Below, piece after piece: positions 39,583-51,626 of a stretch of 64,000 nucleotides of DNA. Under the pieces are notes generated by a model, which was not told where the DNA came from, searched no databases, and saw only the letters and a list, made by a program, of their open reading frames with translations. Location: positions 372,001 through 436,000 of the forward strand of contig NZ_CP030054.1 of assembly GCF_004114955.1 (NCBI RefSeq). The letters are read 5' to 3'. Within the stretch, counting starts at the first letter, position 1; each line of letters begins with the position of its first letter. A program made the position numbers and the translations under genes. This stretch comes from Bradyrhizobium guangzhouense (GTDB lineage: Bacteria > Pseudomonadota > Alphaproteobacteria > Rhizobiales > Xanthobacteraceae).

Positions 39583-39802
39583 GCCGCTCCTATGCCTCTT
39601 AAACCCAAGGAGAAGATTCCGTGCTCGCGCGTGCCTCCGGGGTGAACTTCATGTTCGGCCTTTAAGCAATGAAACGCTGACTGCAGCAGCATTTTTAGCG
39701 TTTCGACGGGAGATACTCTCATTACGAAGGCCGCCTTACGAATCGGAGGAGGCCGCCGGCCACGAAAACAGTCATACAAAAACGGGGTTGCACACCGTCC
39801 TC

Positions 39803-39879
39803 ACCATGAGCTTACCATCGGGGCTCCCAGTGACTGAATACATCCGTCACAATCTGAGCCCCGATGGTAAGCTCACGGT
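39803..39879. repeat. 24-bp inverted repeat around a small-ORF start
   Basis: The arm at 39,803-39,826 (ACCATGAGCTTACCATCGGG plus GCTC) pairs with 39,856-39,879 with one mismatch. The 29-nt loop contains a further GTGAC/GTCAC pair. The ATG of the 57-aa ORF lies in the left arm, so an RNA hairpin would hide the start. Confidence 0.8.
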
Positions 39880-39979
39880 GCGGGCGTCGAAACTAGCGGC
39901 CGGGATGACGCAGCCGGAACACCAGGACGAATTCCTGTGCGAAGTCCCGGAGGGTGCGAAGTTCGTATGGGATCAGTAA
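39806..39979 (+). CDS. Possible small protein (57 aa) with hairpin at its start
   Basis: MSLPSGLPVTEYIRHNLSPD then GKLTVRASKLAAGMTQPEHQ and EFLCEVPEGAKFVWDQ look like natural protein sequence, but I know no family. No ribosome site is evident and the start codon is inside a long inverted repeat. The frame extends upstream to 39,479 without support. Confidence 0.4.
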   Translation: MSLPSGLPVTEYIRHNLSPDGKLTVRASKLAAGMTQPEHQDEFLCEVPEGAKFVWDQ

Positions 39980-40238
39980 ATCGAGGGTGTGAGTGACGCT
40001 CGATGTAGATGTGATCTGTACTGCGGCCATATTCCATAGCTCGTGTGGCAGCGAGCGAACGGGGCCTTCGTTCAGAACCGTCGCTCATATAAGAGCGCGT
40101 ATTCCGCTTTTAAATGACAACGGGCAAATATCCCGGCCTCCTCGGTTGTTGATTTACTCAGCGCAGCGGCAGGGCGCTATTTTCGCGCCGTTGGCGCACG
40201 CGCAACAATAGTCCCCTTCCTACAAGGAAAGAGCGATC

Positions 40239-40397
40239 ATGGCTAAAGTCCCTCCATTCCATTCGATCAAACCCTATTCAACGAATGTCTATCATGACAA
40301 CGACAAGTGCACTGAAGGCAACAACATCGAATGGCAGTATCGCCTTCTGGCGCAGCCGGTCGGCCCCGTTGCGAGCCACTGCATCCGGCTTGCCTGA
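40239..40397 (+). CDS. Small protein (52 aa) with CTEGNNIE motif
   Basis: AAGGAAAGAGCG precedes the ATG by a few bases. The product MAKVPPFHSIKPYSTNVYHD ... CTEGNNIEWQYR ... SHCIRLA resembles short proteins I recall from Bradyrhizobium islands with a CTEGNNIE segment and a C-terminal Cys. Function unknown. The 260 bp upstream (39,980-40,238) contain no other gene. Confidence 0.5.
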   Translation: MAKVPPFHSIKPYSTNVYHDNDKCTEGNNIEWQYRLLAQPVGPVASHCIRLA

Positions 40398-40628
40398 CTT
40401 CAACGGTGGTCGTGGTGTACGGCGCAAGCAGTCCCACGCTTCGTGATTATCCAATGCGGCACCGAACAACCTTGTTGGGGAGCACGTCCGCTTCCATCAC
40501 CATCGGAAGCAATATTCGCGCTTTGGCGGCCTTCTTTCCGGCGATAGTTAGCGCAAAACGCCGACAAGTCGCATCCGATATGGATTCTAGCCTGCCCGAG
40601 CCGCCCCTGTCTTCAAAGGCTCGGGTCC

Positions 40629-40817
40629 TGTCGCAAACGCAACACTATAGCGACCGTATCGCACCACGCTCCTCGGCGGCAGGTATTCTAATAAGTTGGG
40701 CAGTTCCGAGGTCTGTTTGGGCGAGCTACGAGATCGGTTTGCCCTTAGCAAGTCGGCACATGCAAGACAACTGTGGGTCCACGCTGCTTCAGGCCAGCCT
40801 TTGGCAAGGATTTCGCA
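40629..40817 (+). promoter_or_regulatory. NifA-type site and sigma-54 promoter of the 73-aa ORF
   Basis: TGTCGCAAACGCAACA at 40,629-40,644 is an exact TGT-N10-ACA site. TGGCAAGGATTTCGCA at 40,802-40,817 has the GG-N10-GC spacing and matches the -24/-12 consensus except for A at the fifth box position and C in the -12 box. The expected transcript starts about 30 bp before the ATG at 40,859. The two sites are about 190 bp apart, somewhat more than usual. Confidence 0.5.
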
Positions 40818-40858
40818 GGAGATCCCAGCAGATATTGCCGGATTCGCCAAGAGAGCCG

Positions 40859-41080
40859 ATGCCCATCAATGATGAATTGGCTGCCATGCGTAGTCATCGT
40901 AACCGCATTCACCGCTACAGCCAGCTCCTGGAACGCGAGCTGCCAGAGCACGATCGCAGCTATTTGGAAGGACGCTTGTCTGAAGAATGCCGCGCGCTTA
41001 GACGCCTGACAGACGCCGTTTTTCCCATCGCGCTTGGACTCCCGCGCAGAATTACTCTTTCCGTACGGTCAGCCGAGTAG
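40859..41080 (+). CDS. Small helical protein (73 aa), candidate RpoN/NifA target
   Basis: MPINDELAAMRSHRNRIHRY then SQLLERELPEHDRSYLEGRL and SEECRALRRLTDAV gives a charged, almost fully helical peptide. An AGAG lies just upstream of the ATG. Short proteins of this type occur in nitrogen-fixation regions, but I cannot name it. The longer frame upstream (from 40,331) has no coding character. Confidence 0.5.
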   Translation: MPINDELAAMRSHRNRIHRYSQLLERELPEHDRSYLEGRLSEECRALRRLTDAVFPIALGLPRRITLSVRSAE

Positions 41081-41342
41081 AGTAGGCGGCTAGCACGTGG
41101 CTAAAATCCAGGTCACGCTGCCCGACTGTGCCATACCGTAAACCCAACGGCTCGCCACTCGTAAGCTAGTCCCCCGTGAAGTAACGCGAACAGCCTGAAG
41201 TTACGGGCTAGTTCGAGGAATGCCGGCGATTGATTTTGCCGGCAATCGCGATGGCGAGGCCGATTTCCTTGCAAGATCGAATGAGGTATTCCGTCGAATT
41301 CAATCGTGATCCTCTGCTCGTCGGAGTGCATGAGCGGAGGTT

Positions 41343-42015
41343 TTGATGCGGCCACGGGAGCGGCGCGAGACCGGCGAGCAGGATCTGTTTCGCTCCCTGC
41401 TCGATCAGATCATCGATAGAAAGCATTCGCTGGCGACGCTGGCGCGCACGGTGGATTGGGGCTTCCTGGAGCAGGCGTTCGGAATGGTCTACACGGACGG
41501 TCCTAGCCAGTCGCCGCTGCCGACGCGCTTGATCGCAGGGCTCGGGATCCTTAAGCACACCTATGACCTGTCCGACGAGGTCCTGTGCGAGCGCTGGGTG
41601 GAGAACCCCTATTACCAGTTCTTCTGCGGCGAGGAGTTCTTCCAGCACCGGCTACTGGTGTTCGATCACTCGTCGTTGAGGCGCTAGCGCAACCGTATGG
41701 GCGAGGAGCGGCTTCAGGCCCTGCTAAGAGAGCCTGTCGGTTGCCGTCAGGACCAAGGCGATCGAACCGTCGGAGTTCTCCCGGGTGATGGTCGACACGA
41801 CGGTGCAGCCCAAGAATGTGATGTTTCGGACTGATGCCAAGCTTCTGAACCGAGCGCGCGAGAAGCTGGTGCGGCTGGCGCAGCTCACCCGGGTGCGTTT
41901 ACTCCAGTCCTATGCGAGGGTGGGCAAGTTCGCCCAGATAAAACATTAGCGCTACGCCCATGCCAAGCGGTTCAAGCGTGCCAGGCGGGCGCTGAGACGA
42001 TGCGTACCTATTTCG
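41343..42015 (+). pseudogene. IS5-family transposase with stop codons
   Basis: RPRERRETGEQDLFRSLLDQ opens an IS5-type transposase; LPTRLIAGLGILKHTYDLSD and CERWVENPYYQFFCGEEFFQ are its DNA-binding blocks. A TAG at about 41,685 and another at about 41,947 interrupt it. Between them lie VMVDTTVQPKNVMFRTDAKL (first Asp) and NRAREKLVRLAQLTRV. It is truncated at about 42,015 before the second catalytic Asp. Confidence 0.8.
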
Positions 42016-42364
42016 GCCGGGTAATGTGTCATTGTCAAGCTCACATTTTTGAACTCTCCAACGGCAAGGTGGTAGCGCTCGTGCCGTCGCAGCTGGTCAG
42101 GGTTGCGGAGACGGCACGGGCGCGGGTGATACATGGTTTGCCGGCCAGGCTTGGGATCGCTCGGACCGGTTGACGTCGTCGCTGGGGTCATGGTCCTTTC
42201 CGAGGTCGCGCAGCGCCTCATGATGATGTCCGGGTCGGGTGCCTCAACGTCTGCAGCGGAGTACGGTCAAGCCGCCACCAGCCGAATGAACGAGGTCGCC
42301 ACAACACCGTCCCAGCTGGACATCGCCAGTCCGGCGGACCGGACCAGGAACTTCACAAATCGGA
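42016..42364. other. Unassigned DNA and IS110 right flank
   Basis: From about 42,290 the sequence is the non-coding 3' flank of the IS110 gene, also found after the partial copy at 44,395-44,450 (GGTCCGGCCTGCCGGACTGG). The part before it is not recognised. Confidence 0.4.
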
Positions 42365-43393
42365 TCAGGCTTCCTTCGCCTGGCCCCAGTCGAACGATGT
42401 GCCGTCTACCCAGATACAGTGAAGAACTAGGGCGATCTTCCGCGCGATAGCAACCTTTGCCTTTCTCATGCCAATCCGCTTGGCAAGCTTCATTCCCCAA
42501 GCCTTGAGAGAAGACCATTTCTTCGTCCGATAAAGCAGAACTGTCGCCGCTTCGAACAGGTAAGTTCGGAGAAGACGGTCGCCCCATCGGGATATCTTGC
42601 CATTGATATCCGTTTCGCCAGACTGACTGCGCCGCGGTGTAAGACCCAGATAGGCGCCGACGCTCGATGCTGATCGGAATCGCGATGGGTCATCGATCGT
42701 ATGCCGGAACGTCAAGGCAGTCACCACACCAACACCAGGAACCGTCATTAAGCGACGCGTCGTCTCATCCGACCTCGCAAGCTGTCGGACTTCATCGTCG
42801 AACTTGCTTTGCTGCTTGCAGATCTGCTCATGGATCGACAGAAGCGGCGCGATCACACCGAGGAGCTGATGACCGTCAGCCAACAGGTCACGGACCAGAT
42901 TGCGGAACTGCAGGCCTATCGCGCGTGGAAACAGCAGCCCGGATTCTTTGATCAGGCTGCGGACCTGGTTTTCGATATCTCGACGAATGGCCACGAGCCG
43001 GGATCTCGCGACGAGTATCGCGCGAATCTTCTGACTTTCCTCGCTCTTGACTTTGACTTCTCGATACCAGCCAACTCGCACCAGTTCGGCCAGACCTCGA
43101 GCATCATTCTGATCGCTCTTGTTCATGCGTACCGACAAGGCCGCGTGGGCATGCCGAGCGTCGATGCAAACCACCGGAAGATCGACCCTGCGAAGTTCAT
43201 GCCACAGCCAACTCGCCATCGCGCCGGTCTCAAAGCCGATGCGCTCCGCCTGTGGCGCCCGCTTGCGAAGCAGTGCCGTGAGCGCCCCCGGGTCGGACTT
43301 GGCCTTCCCCTCGAACAAGACCTCGCCCTCTTCATTGACCACGCACATCGAAGTTTCTTTTTGCGATACATCGAGTCCGACATATTGCTTCAT
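42365..43393 (-). CDS. IS110-family transposase, intact
   Basis: The 342-aa product has all parts: [16 protein letters not shown] (Asp), [16 protein letters not shown] (Glu), [14 protein letters not shown] (Asp pair), the coiled linker, and [16 protein letters not shown] followed by [18 protein letters not shown] of the Ser-containing domain. The start at 43,393 has a plausible leader. This is one of few IS genes here with no lesion. A C-terminal fragment of a sister copy is on the plus strand at 44,283. Confidence 0.9.
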   Translation of the reverse strand: MKQYVGLDVSQKETSMCVVNEEGEVLFEGKAKSDPGALTALLRKRAPQAERIGFETGAMASWLWHELRRVDLPVVCIDARHAHAALSVRMNKSDQNDARGLAELVRVGWYREVKVKSEESQKIRAILVARSRLVAIRRDIENQVRSLIKESGLLFPRAIGLQFRNLVRDLLADGHQLLGVIAPLLSIHEQICKQQSKFDDEVRQLARSDETTRRLMTVPGVGVVTALTFRHTIDDPSRFRSASSVGAYLGLTPRRSQSGETDINGKISRWGDRLLRTYLFEAATVLLYRTKKWSSLKAWGMKLAKRIGMRKAKVAIARKIALVLHCIWVDGTSFDWGQAKEA

Positions 43394-43521
43394 GACAGGT
43401 TCTCCGAATCGGTTGATTGCGAGAGCTCGATTCTAATGGAGCTTTTCGTGCCCACGAGCGCTGACCGCAATTACGTCATCGTTTGCAATATTGACCCCCC
43501 GTATTGCCTCACCTGAGGATG

Positions 43522-44274
43522 TTACTTTCGCTTGACGGATGTAGACCCCACTGTCAGCCGGTCCGAGGTTGCGTCATTGCTCGCAGGATCGGAGGGACTG
43601 GGGGACGTCGCGGAATGCCCATCACACGCAGCGGCGGCCCCAGTCCCGGGATCACCGGCCAGTGCCGCACCCTCAGCCGTGCGCGGGATGATCGTCTCGG
43701 CTGCTTTGCGTCTGAGCGATCGCAACAATCGCTGCACGATGGTGTGCTGCGGCGGACCGAATTGTTCGGGGCGTTGTTCAGCGAGGCGACCGAGAATTGC
43801 CAGCGCGGTTAGACGGGGCTCGGCCGCCAGCCAGCGCTCGATGTCGGCGAGGTGCGGATCGAGCATTGATGGCATTCTCATGCGCTTTTTGTATGGCTTG
43901 TGCAGACGCCGATGGATGATGCGCTGCTCCCCCAAATGCACATCATTGCCGAGCCTCTTCGCGAACGCTGCTGCGTTCGTTGTCGGTACCGGTGGGCTGG
44001 CTGCTGCCACGAGCTTGCCCGCTCGGGCGTCGACGCGCGTGCCGAGCTCCGCCTGGGCGTCTCTCATCTCGGCCAGCAGGGCCACAGGATCGAGCGTGCG
44101 ATAAAGCTCTCGAAGACGCCGTTTGACGACCTTGCTCAACCTCGGATGCGCCAGTGCGCGTTCATAGGGCGTGGCTGGAACATGATAGCGCTTGATCACT
44201 TTGGCGCCCTCGCGTCGCTTGTCCTTCAGCTTGGGGAATGTCCGAAGTTTTGTGTAAGCGATCGACGACGGCAA
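43522..44274 (-). pseudogene. Integrase-type transposase, C-terminal remnant
   Basis: The frame enters with KLKDKRREGAKVIKRYHVPA then TPYERALAHPRLSKVVKRRL and LDPVALLAEMRDAQAELGTR, a region behind the rve core in large rhizobial integrase-like transposases. A second block, MLDPHLADIERWLAAEPRLT then LLRSLRRKAAETI, parallels the remnant at 1-298. The shared terminal motif follows at 43,499-43,513. The catalytic core is replaced by IS256/IS110 scraps at 44,234-44,450. Confidence 0.6.
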
Positions 44275-44282
44275 TCAGGATA
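44234..44282. repeat. IS256 micro-relic: terminus fused to an internal piece
   Basis: GGGAATGTCCGAAGTTTTGT (to GTAAGCGA) equals the IS256 left end at 13,012-13,040. It is followed at once by TCGACGACGGCAATCAGGATA, found inside the IS256 transposase at about 13,740. About 700 bp between them are missing. Confidence 0.65.
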
Positions 44283-44450
44283 GAAGGCAAAGGTAGCCGT
44301 TGCCCGGAAGATCGCCGTAATCCTGCACTGTATCTGGGTCGACGGCACATCGTTCGACTGGGCCAGGCGAAGGAGGCCTAACCCTATTTTTTAAGTTCCT
44401 GGTCCGGCCTGCCGGACTGGCGATGTCCGCTGGGACGGTGGTCGTGGCGA
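44283..44450 (+). pseudogene. IS110 transposase tail plus right flank
   Basis: [20 protein letters not shown] then GTSFDWARR matches the C-terminus of the intact IS110 at 42,365, followed by the same non-coding flank. It is the opposite orientation and about 37 codons long. Confidence 0.7.
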
Positions 44451-44539
44451 CGGCTCCAGCATCTGCTGGTGGGCTTCGATCGGAATGCTGCTGTATGTTG
44501 GAGGGCTCTCGAAAAGATCCCCCTGACGACGCAGTTGCC

Positions 44540-44650
44540 CAGTGTCGCCCGATCAAGCCGCAGGCCCTGGCGCGCATAGATCTCGGACTGGCGGTAGAAC
44601 GGCGTATGGTCGCCAAACTTGGAGACGATGTAGCGCGGCAATCTGGGTAG
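44540..44650 (-). pseudogene. IS66 TnpC internal fragment
   Basis: LPRYIVSKFGDHTPFYRQSE then IYARQGLRLDRATLGN is the block before the catalytic core of a TnpC. The IS21 at 44,660-47,300 is inserted next to it; the same junction is at 60,744 in the repeat. Confidence 0.7.
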
Positions 44651-44773
44651 GAGGTGCGCGGCGATCAGGATGGCGAGGCAGTGTCGCGGCCTGATGATGA
44701 TTGCCGCGATGATTGTCGCGCGCAAGAGTTTTGTTGAACTCTGATTGTCGCGCAGCGTCAATCAGCGACGGTT

Positions 44774-47184
<2,411 letters not shown>

Positions 47185-47318
47185 TCATCTCCGAGCACGT
47201 CGGCTCTTTGGCTCTAGCTGGTTTCCTGATCCAGATCTGTTCGATCGTTGCGCCCATTCGGGTCGTCGCCTTCTCACACCCCCTTCGCCAACGTCAGGCT
47301 ATTTCGTGCTGCATGCAG

Positions 47319-48344
47319 TCATGCCGTCACTGCCTGCGCTGGGTTCCGATAATCCTCCTTCCGGGTGAGCATGGCCCAAATCGTCCGAGCCATCTTGTTC
47401 GCCAAGGCGATCGCCACAAGCATGCGCGGCTTCCTCGCCAGCATCTGCGCCAGCCAGGATCCGCTAGGGATCGACTTGCGCCCGAGCCAGTTCAGCCGCG
47501 ACATCGCCCCAACGATGAGCAACTGGCGAATGTCCGCCTGTCCTTCCTTCGAAACGCGTCCGAGCCTTTCCTTTCCCCCTGAGGAATGTTGCCGTGGGAC
47601 CAAGCCGAGCCAAGCCGCGAAGTCTCGGCCACGTCGAAAGGCCGCCATGTCGGGCGCGAAAGCCTCGATCGCGAGTGCGGTCAGCGGGCCGACCCCCGGC
47701 ATTGTCTGCAGCCGCTGCGCCGTGACCGTCCGCGTCGCCAACTTCTTGAGCTGCTCTGCCTTGGCATCGATCCGCTCCGTCTTGTAGGCGATCTGATCAA
47801 TGAGACTCCGACATTCCTCGCGGACCAGTTCTGGTAGATCGCTGTTCGGATCTTCGAGGATTGCGTCAATGCGTTTAAGTTGTTCGATTCCTTGCGGGAT
47901 GATATGGCCGAATTCGTAGAGAACAGAACGCAGCGCATTCACCAGATCGGTGCGCTGATGAACAAGGCGCTTCCGAGCCCGAAAGAGCACTGCCCTGGCC
48001 TGCTGTTCTTCCGATTTCGGCTCGACGAAGCGCATCTCGGGGCGCTGTGCCGCGATCACGATTGCTTCGGCATCAGCCGCGTCGTTCTTTTGGCGTTTCA
48101 CAAAAGGCTTCACATATTGCGGAGCGATCAGTTTCACTTCATGGCCGAGCTTGACCATCTCCCGTGCCCAATAGTGGGCGCTGCCACAGGCTTCCATCAC
48201 CACCACTGCCGATGGGTGGCCCGCCATGAACTTCCGAAACTGAAGCCGCGACAGTTTCTTTCGAAATTTCAAGTGTCCCGCCATTGACGCCCCGTGGAGC
48301 TGAAACACATTCTTGGCTAGATCCACTCCGATCACCGTATCCAT
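47319..48344 (-). CDS. IS110-family (IS1111-like) transposase
   Basis: Start at 48,344 (MDTVIGVDLAKNVFQLHG) is preferred to the frame opening at 48,380. The DEDD residues lie in IGVDLAKN, VVMEACGSAHYWAREM and KNDAADAEAIVIAA. The C-terminal domain has [36 protein letters not shown] and KMARTIWAML. It is intact, 341 aa. It lies next to the IS21 in both copies of the direct repeat, so the two elements were copied together. Confidence 0.9.
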   Translation of the reverse strand: MDTVIGVDLAKNVFQLHGASMAGHLKFRKKLSRLQFRKFMAGHPSAVVVMEACGSAHYWAREMVKLGHEVKLIAPQYVKPFVKRQKNDAADAEAIVIAAQRPEMRFVEPKSEEQQARAVLFRARKRLVHQRTDLVNALRSVLYEFGHIIPQGIEQLKRIDAILEDPNSDLPELVREECRSLIDQIAYKTERIDAKAEQLKKLATRTVTAQRLQTMPGVGPLTALAIEAFAPDMAAFRRGRDFAAWLGLVPRQHSSGGKERLGRVSKEGQADIRQLLIVGAMSRLNWLGRKSIPSGSWLAQMLARKPRMLVAIALANKMARTIWAMLTRKEDYRNPAQAVTA

Positions 48345-48659
48345 CAATTTGCCGTCCTCTTCGCTTCGGGGTTCAAACACTGCGTTCTTGGCACATTACG
48401 ATGCCGTCTGGGGAGGGCGGCAACCATCCCATCTCATCTGGTGATCTGTGATGTGTCGGCCGGGCACGCGAGTGATTCCTCTTGGCGGAAGAACCACTTG
48501 CATAATCCCGACCGGCCGCGATCACCAGTCGGCGCGGTCCTCCTAGGGATCGCGCCGACGCTGGGCTCGTAACTCCGGTCGGGCTACGCCCTCCCTACGT
48601 CACGAGCCCAGCGAAACTCTCTCACCTTGATTGACGCTGCCTTCCATCCTGATCGCCGC
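48345..48659. other. Non-coding flank of the IS110 gene
   Basis: No ORF with coding character is present. It contains a pair of inverted stretches (GGCTCGTAACTCC ... CGTCACGAGCCC) and most likely belongs to the IS110 left region. Confidence 0.4.
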
Positions 48660-49253
48660 GCGACAAGACGATCACGTGCGCAATGGCCGCTTCGGTCGGC
48701 GGCCCGCTGAGTACGACGTGCTCCGGCGCATGCGCCTGCACGACAGTGCCGGAGTAGCGGCGGCAGATGTATTTCGGGCGGCGTGTGACCAGCACGCGCC
48801 ATTGCGCCGGGATCACGTCAAGGCGCTTGCTGACGTCCTCGCCGATCTTCGTCATGGTCCGCAACCGCACGGGCAGAGCGTGCTCGCAGGCTCGATGATC
48901 CGTTCCACGCGCGGCAAATGGGCAGGCAAGCAGCCGCGATTGCGATGAGAACCTTGATCCGGTACGCTCCGCGATCGGCCCTTGATCACAGCCTCGGCTC
49001 TCTCCTGCGCCGCGTCCAGGATGCCTTGCGCGATCTCCACGTCTTCCAACGGTAAATGATACTGATCTGGCCGCAGCTTCTCGGATTTCGCGCCGAACCT
49101 GTCGCGCCGCAATTCGCCGAGGATGACCTCCAGCCGACGCTGCGCTTCCTCCGACGCCGCCAGCGCCCCCTGATGCTCGCTCAAGGCCGCCCGCGTTTGC
49201 GCCAAAAGGGCTTTCAGTTGTTCATTTTCGTCGCGCAGCGCCGCGATGCTCAT
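48660..49253 (-). pseudogene. tnpC: IS66 TnpC, N-terminal part with frameshift
   Basis: MSIAALRDENEQLKALLAQT is the coiled coil, RRDRFGAKSEKLRPDQYHL the GxKSEKL motif, then HLPRVERIIEPASTLCPCGC. Near 48,860 the frame shifts and continues GEDVSKRLDVIPAQWRVLVT, then RPKYICRR and the block ending AHVIV at about 48,670. The DDE core is lost where IS110 DNA begins. Confidence 0.8.
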
Positions 49254-49322
49254 GCGCTATTTCGAGCACATCGCCGCCGCGCGTGCCACGCTCAAAATAG
49301 CTGCCGAGTCATTCTGCCGCAG

Positions 49323-49762
49323 TTATCCCGCCGCCTGGGGGCGCCGTGCTTCTTCCGGGCGGACCAACCTCCAATCCAGCCCCTCGAACAGTGCCGCGAA
49401 CATCGCCGGTGATATCCGCATCACGCCGTCTGCGATCGTTGGCCAAACGAACTTGCAACCTTCAAGACGCTTGTGCACCAACACCAGGCCCGTTCGATCC
49501 CAGACAAAAGTCTTGATCCGGTCCGCTCGTTTCGATCGGAACGCGAAGGCGCCTCCGCTGAATGGATCAAGACGAAGTATCTCCTGCACTTCGCCGTAAG
49601 CCCATCGTGGCGACAGTGGAAGTCGATCGGCCGGTTGCAATGTAACTCTTATCAGCAGCGGCCGCGATCATCGTGACGCTCGCACCTTGCGGATCACCCC
49701 GGACAGCTGCTCGCCATCTGTCGCCGTATCCGTCTGCAACACGACATCGTCGATTGCGGCGT
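49323..49762 (-). pseudogene. tnpB: IS66 TnpB (frameshifted) and end of TnpA
   Basis: VQEILRLDPFSGGAFAFRSK and LVLVHKRLEGCKFVWPTIAD are the middle and end of TnpB (to 49,323). The start MIAAAADKSYIATGRS (49,677) is in another frame, with a break near 49,625. Overlapping it, DVVLQTDTATDGEQLSGVIR (49,760 to 49,690) resembles the last part of TnpA. Nothing more of TnpA is left. Confidence 0.65.
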
Positions 49763-50455
49763 CTCAAGCTTGATCGCGGAACTTGACACTCCTCCGACGC
49801 ATCTCCCACGATCAGCGGCGCGAATGTCGGATGCGACTCGGATAAGTCGCCGAGAGTCTGTTATCCCGTGTCGCGGTGGCCGAGGGGCGCGCAAGCACGG
49901 AGCGACGCGCTAGCAGATCTACGATTGGCGACGGCAGTTTCGGGAGCGAGGCGTGTTGCCGCCGTGCGAGGCGGCTCTCAGCCTCCGAACGCACGCGGCG
50001 CCCCGAAGGTCCTCCAAGAACCTCCAGCCGGCTCACCGACCTCGCCGATGAGACGTCCAAATGGACATCCTTTTTGCCGTCTAATCCCATCTAAACCTCG
50101 ATCCAAGCCGGACGCTTCTTCGCACAGCTATCCGCTCTCGCTAAGCGCTTACGCGCTCTCGTTCCGCATTCAACAAAAGCCTATAACGGCGTATACATCC
50201 GGGCCGCAGCCGGCACGCACTGTCAGCTATCATTTGCTACACGAGCCAACACGCAACATCGAGCGCCGCAGGCGCCTTCGTTCGCCTCGAATTCCGACGC
50301 CTGCGCGCCATGCTCGCACTATCTCTTCACAACCTGACACTACGTCAGGTTCGGCTCTGCTATCGTCGAGCTCTGTTGCACTTCAGGTACAGCAATTCGC
50401 GTAAGCGCTGATACAACGGCCACACTGGGGGCCATTAAAGAGAGTAACAACCGAA
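49763..50455. other. Unassigned DNA before the outer-membrane gene
   Basis: No supported gene. The last 120 bp should hold the promoter of the outer-membrane gene; a small hairpin ACCTGAC-ACTAC-GTCAGGT lies at about 50,334-50,352. Confidence 0.4.
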
Positions 50456-51181
50456 ATGAAAAAGCAGTCACTCGTTTGCGCGAGCATTCTTGCGATGGCC
50501 GCTGCGACGTCCGCGTCTGCCGCAGATCTCGCCGCGCGTCCCGCATTTCCGAATACGCCGACGCCCAGCCCGGCTGTCATCGCGCTCTACGACTGGAGCG
50601 GCTTCTATGCCGGCGTCAATGGCGGCTGGGGCTCGAGCCATAACTCCTGGGATTTTCTCGGCTCTATCCCCGAGGGCTCTCACGACGCAACCGGCGGCAC
50701 AGTAGGGGGCCAGATTGGATATCGTTGGCAATTCGGCAATACCGTGCTCGGACTCGAAGGGCTGGGCAACTGGGCCGATCTCAGCGGCTCAAACGTTAGC
50801 ATTGCCAACCCGGGCACCACCAATCACACAAACATCGACGGTTTCGGCTTGCTGACCGGCCAGATTGGCTATTCGGCCGGCAACGTACTGCTCTACGCCA
50901 AAGCGGGCGCGGCTGTGGTAGGGAGCACTTATCGGATCACTAATTCGGCTGGCTTTCTGGGCGACGCGGATACCACACGTTGGGGAGGTACGGCCGGTGC
51001 CGGTCTTGAGATTAGCCTAACACCGAACTGGTCAGCTGGCATCGAGTACGACCACGTGTTCATGCCGGCTAGTGACGTTAGCTTCGCAACAGGACTAGGA
51101 AACGACCGCATTCGTCAGGACTTTGATCTCGTCACCGCCCGCCTCAACTACAAGTTTGGCTGGCCACTCGCGAGCAAATAA
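50456..51181 (+). CDS. Outer-membrane beta-barrel protein (Omp25/31-like)
   Basis: The 241-aa product starts with a signal peptide (MKKQSLVCASILAMAAATSA, cut after ASA). Then follow a Pro-rich linker and the family's YDWSGFYAGVNGGWG motif at residues 45-59. Alternating aromatic strands (GGQIGYRWQFGNTVLGLEG, LLYAKAGAAV, AGLEISLTPNWSAGIEYDHV, RLNYKFGW) predict an eight-stranded barrel. Small porin-like proteins of this family are abundant in rhizobial outer membranes. The ATG follows AGAGAGTAACAACCGAA. A terminator is at 51,209. It is monocistronic. Confidence 0.88.
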   Translation: MKKQSLVCASILAMAAATSASAADLAARPAFPNTPTPSPAVIALYDWSGFYAGVNGGWGSSHNSWDFLGSIPEGSHDATGGTVGGQIGYRWQFGNTVLGLEGLGNWADLSGSNVSIANPGTTNHTNIDGFGLLTGQIGYSAGNVLLYAKAGAAVVGSTYRITNSAGFLGDADTTRWGGTAGAGLEISLTPNWSAGIEYDHVFMPASDVSFATGLGNDRIRQDFDLVTARLNYKFGWPLASK

Positions 51182-51208
51182 GGATCTCAGTTTCTCAATC
51201 AATGATCG

Positions 51209-51237
51209 AGGGCCCCGGCGCCTGCCGGGGCTCTTTG
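51209..51237 (+). terminator. Terminator of the outer-membrane gene
   Basis: GAGGGCCCCGGC-GCCT-GCCGGGGCTC folds into a strong GC hairpin followed by TTTGT, 28 bp after the stop. Confidence 0.75.
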
Positions 51238-51626
51238 TCCAGGGTCATCGTCCTGTATCGCCGTCGGCCTTTCAATAGGTGTTATCAGCTCTCTTGATCC
51301 ATGAGGGCTGCGTATAATTAGGCTCGCTTCGCCCGGCGATCACGGTCTGGCCTCCGACGAGTCCCTATATCGCCGCCTCAAGCTCGATGTTGGAAGCTTG
51401 ATATTGCCACGGCGAGCCGTCCGGCATCGGCAACAGTGCGCATGCCAGCCGTATTCAAGCCGCGCTTAGTGAATGGCCTCCTGACCAAACCGCAACAGCG
51501 TCGCACCGGCTCGACGATTCTCCCTCGCTCGACGAGGGACTACCAACGCTGAGAGGTTTAATATTCCGCATGGTGGAGTATGTCACGTGCACCAGCCATA
51601 TTCATGGACAAAGTGAAGGTGCGATC
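51238..51626. other. Upstream region of ectB
   Basis: No gene is supported. I looked for a -24/-12 element or TGT-N10-ACA site in front of ectB and found none with correct spacing. Confidence 0.4.

Noticed and set aside
40331..40858. Longer version of the 73-aa ORF
   Set aside because: The first 176 codons have no protein character and would place the sigma-54 promoter inside the gene.
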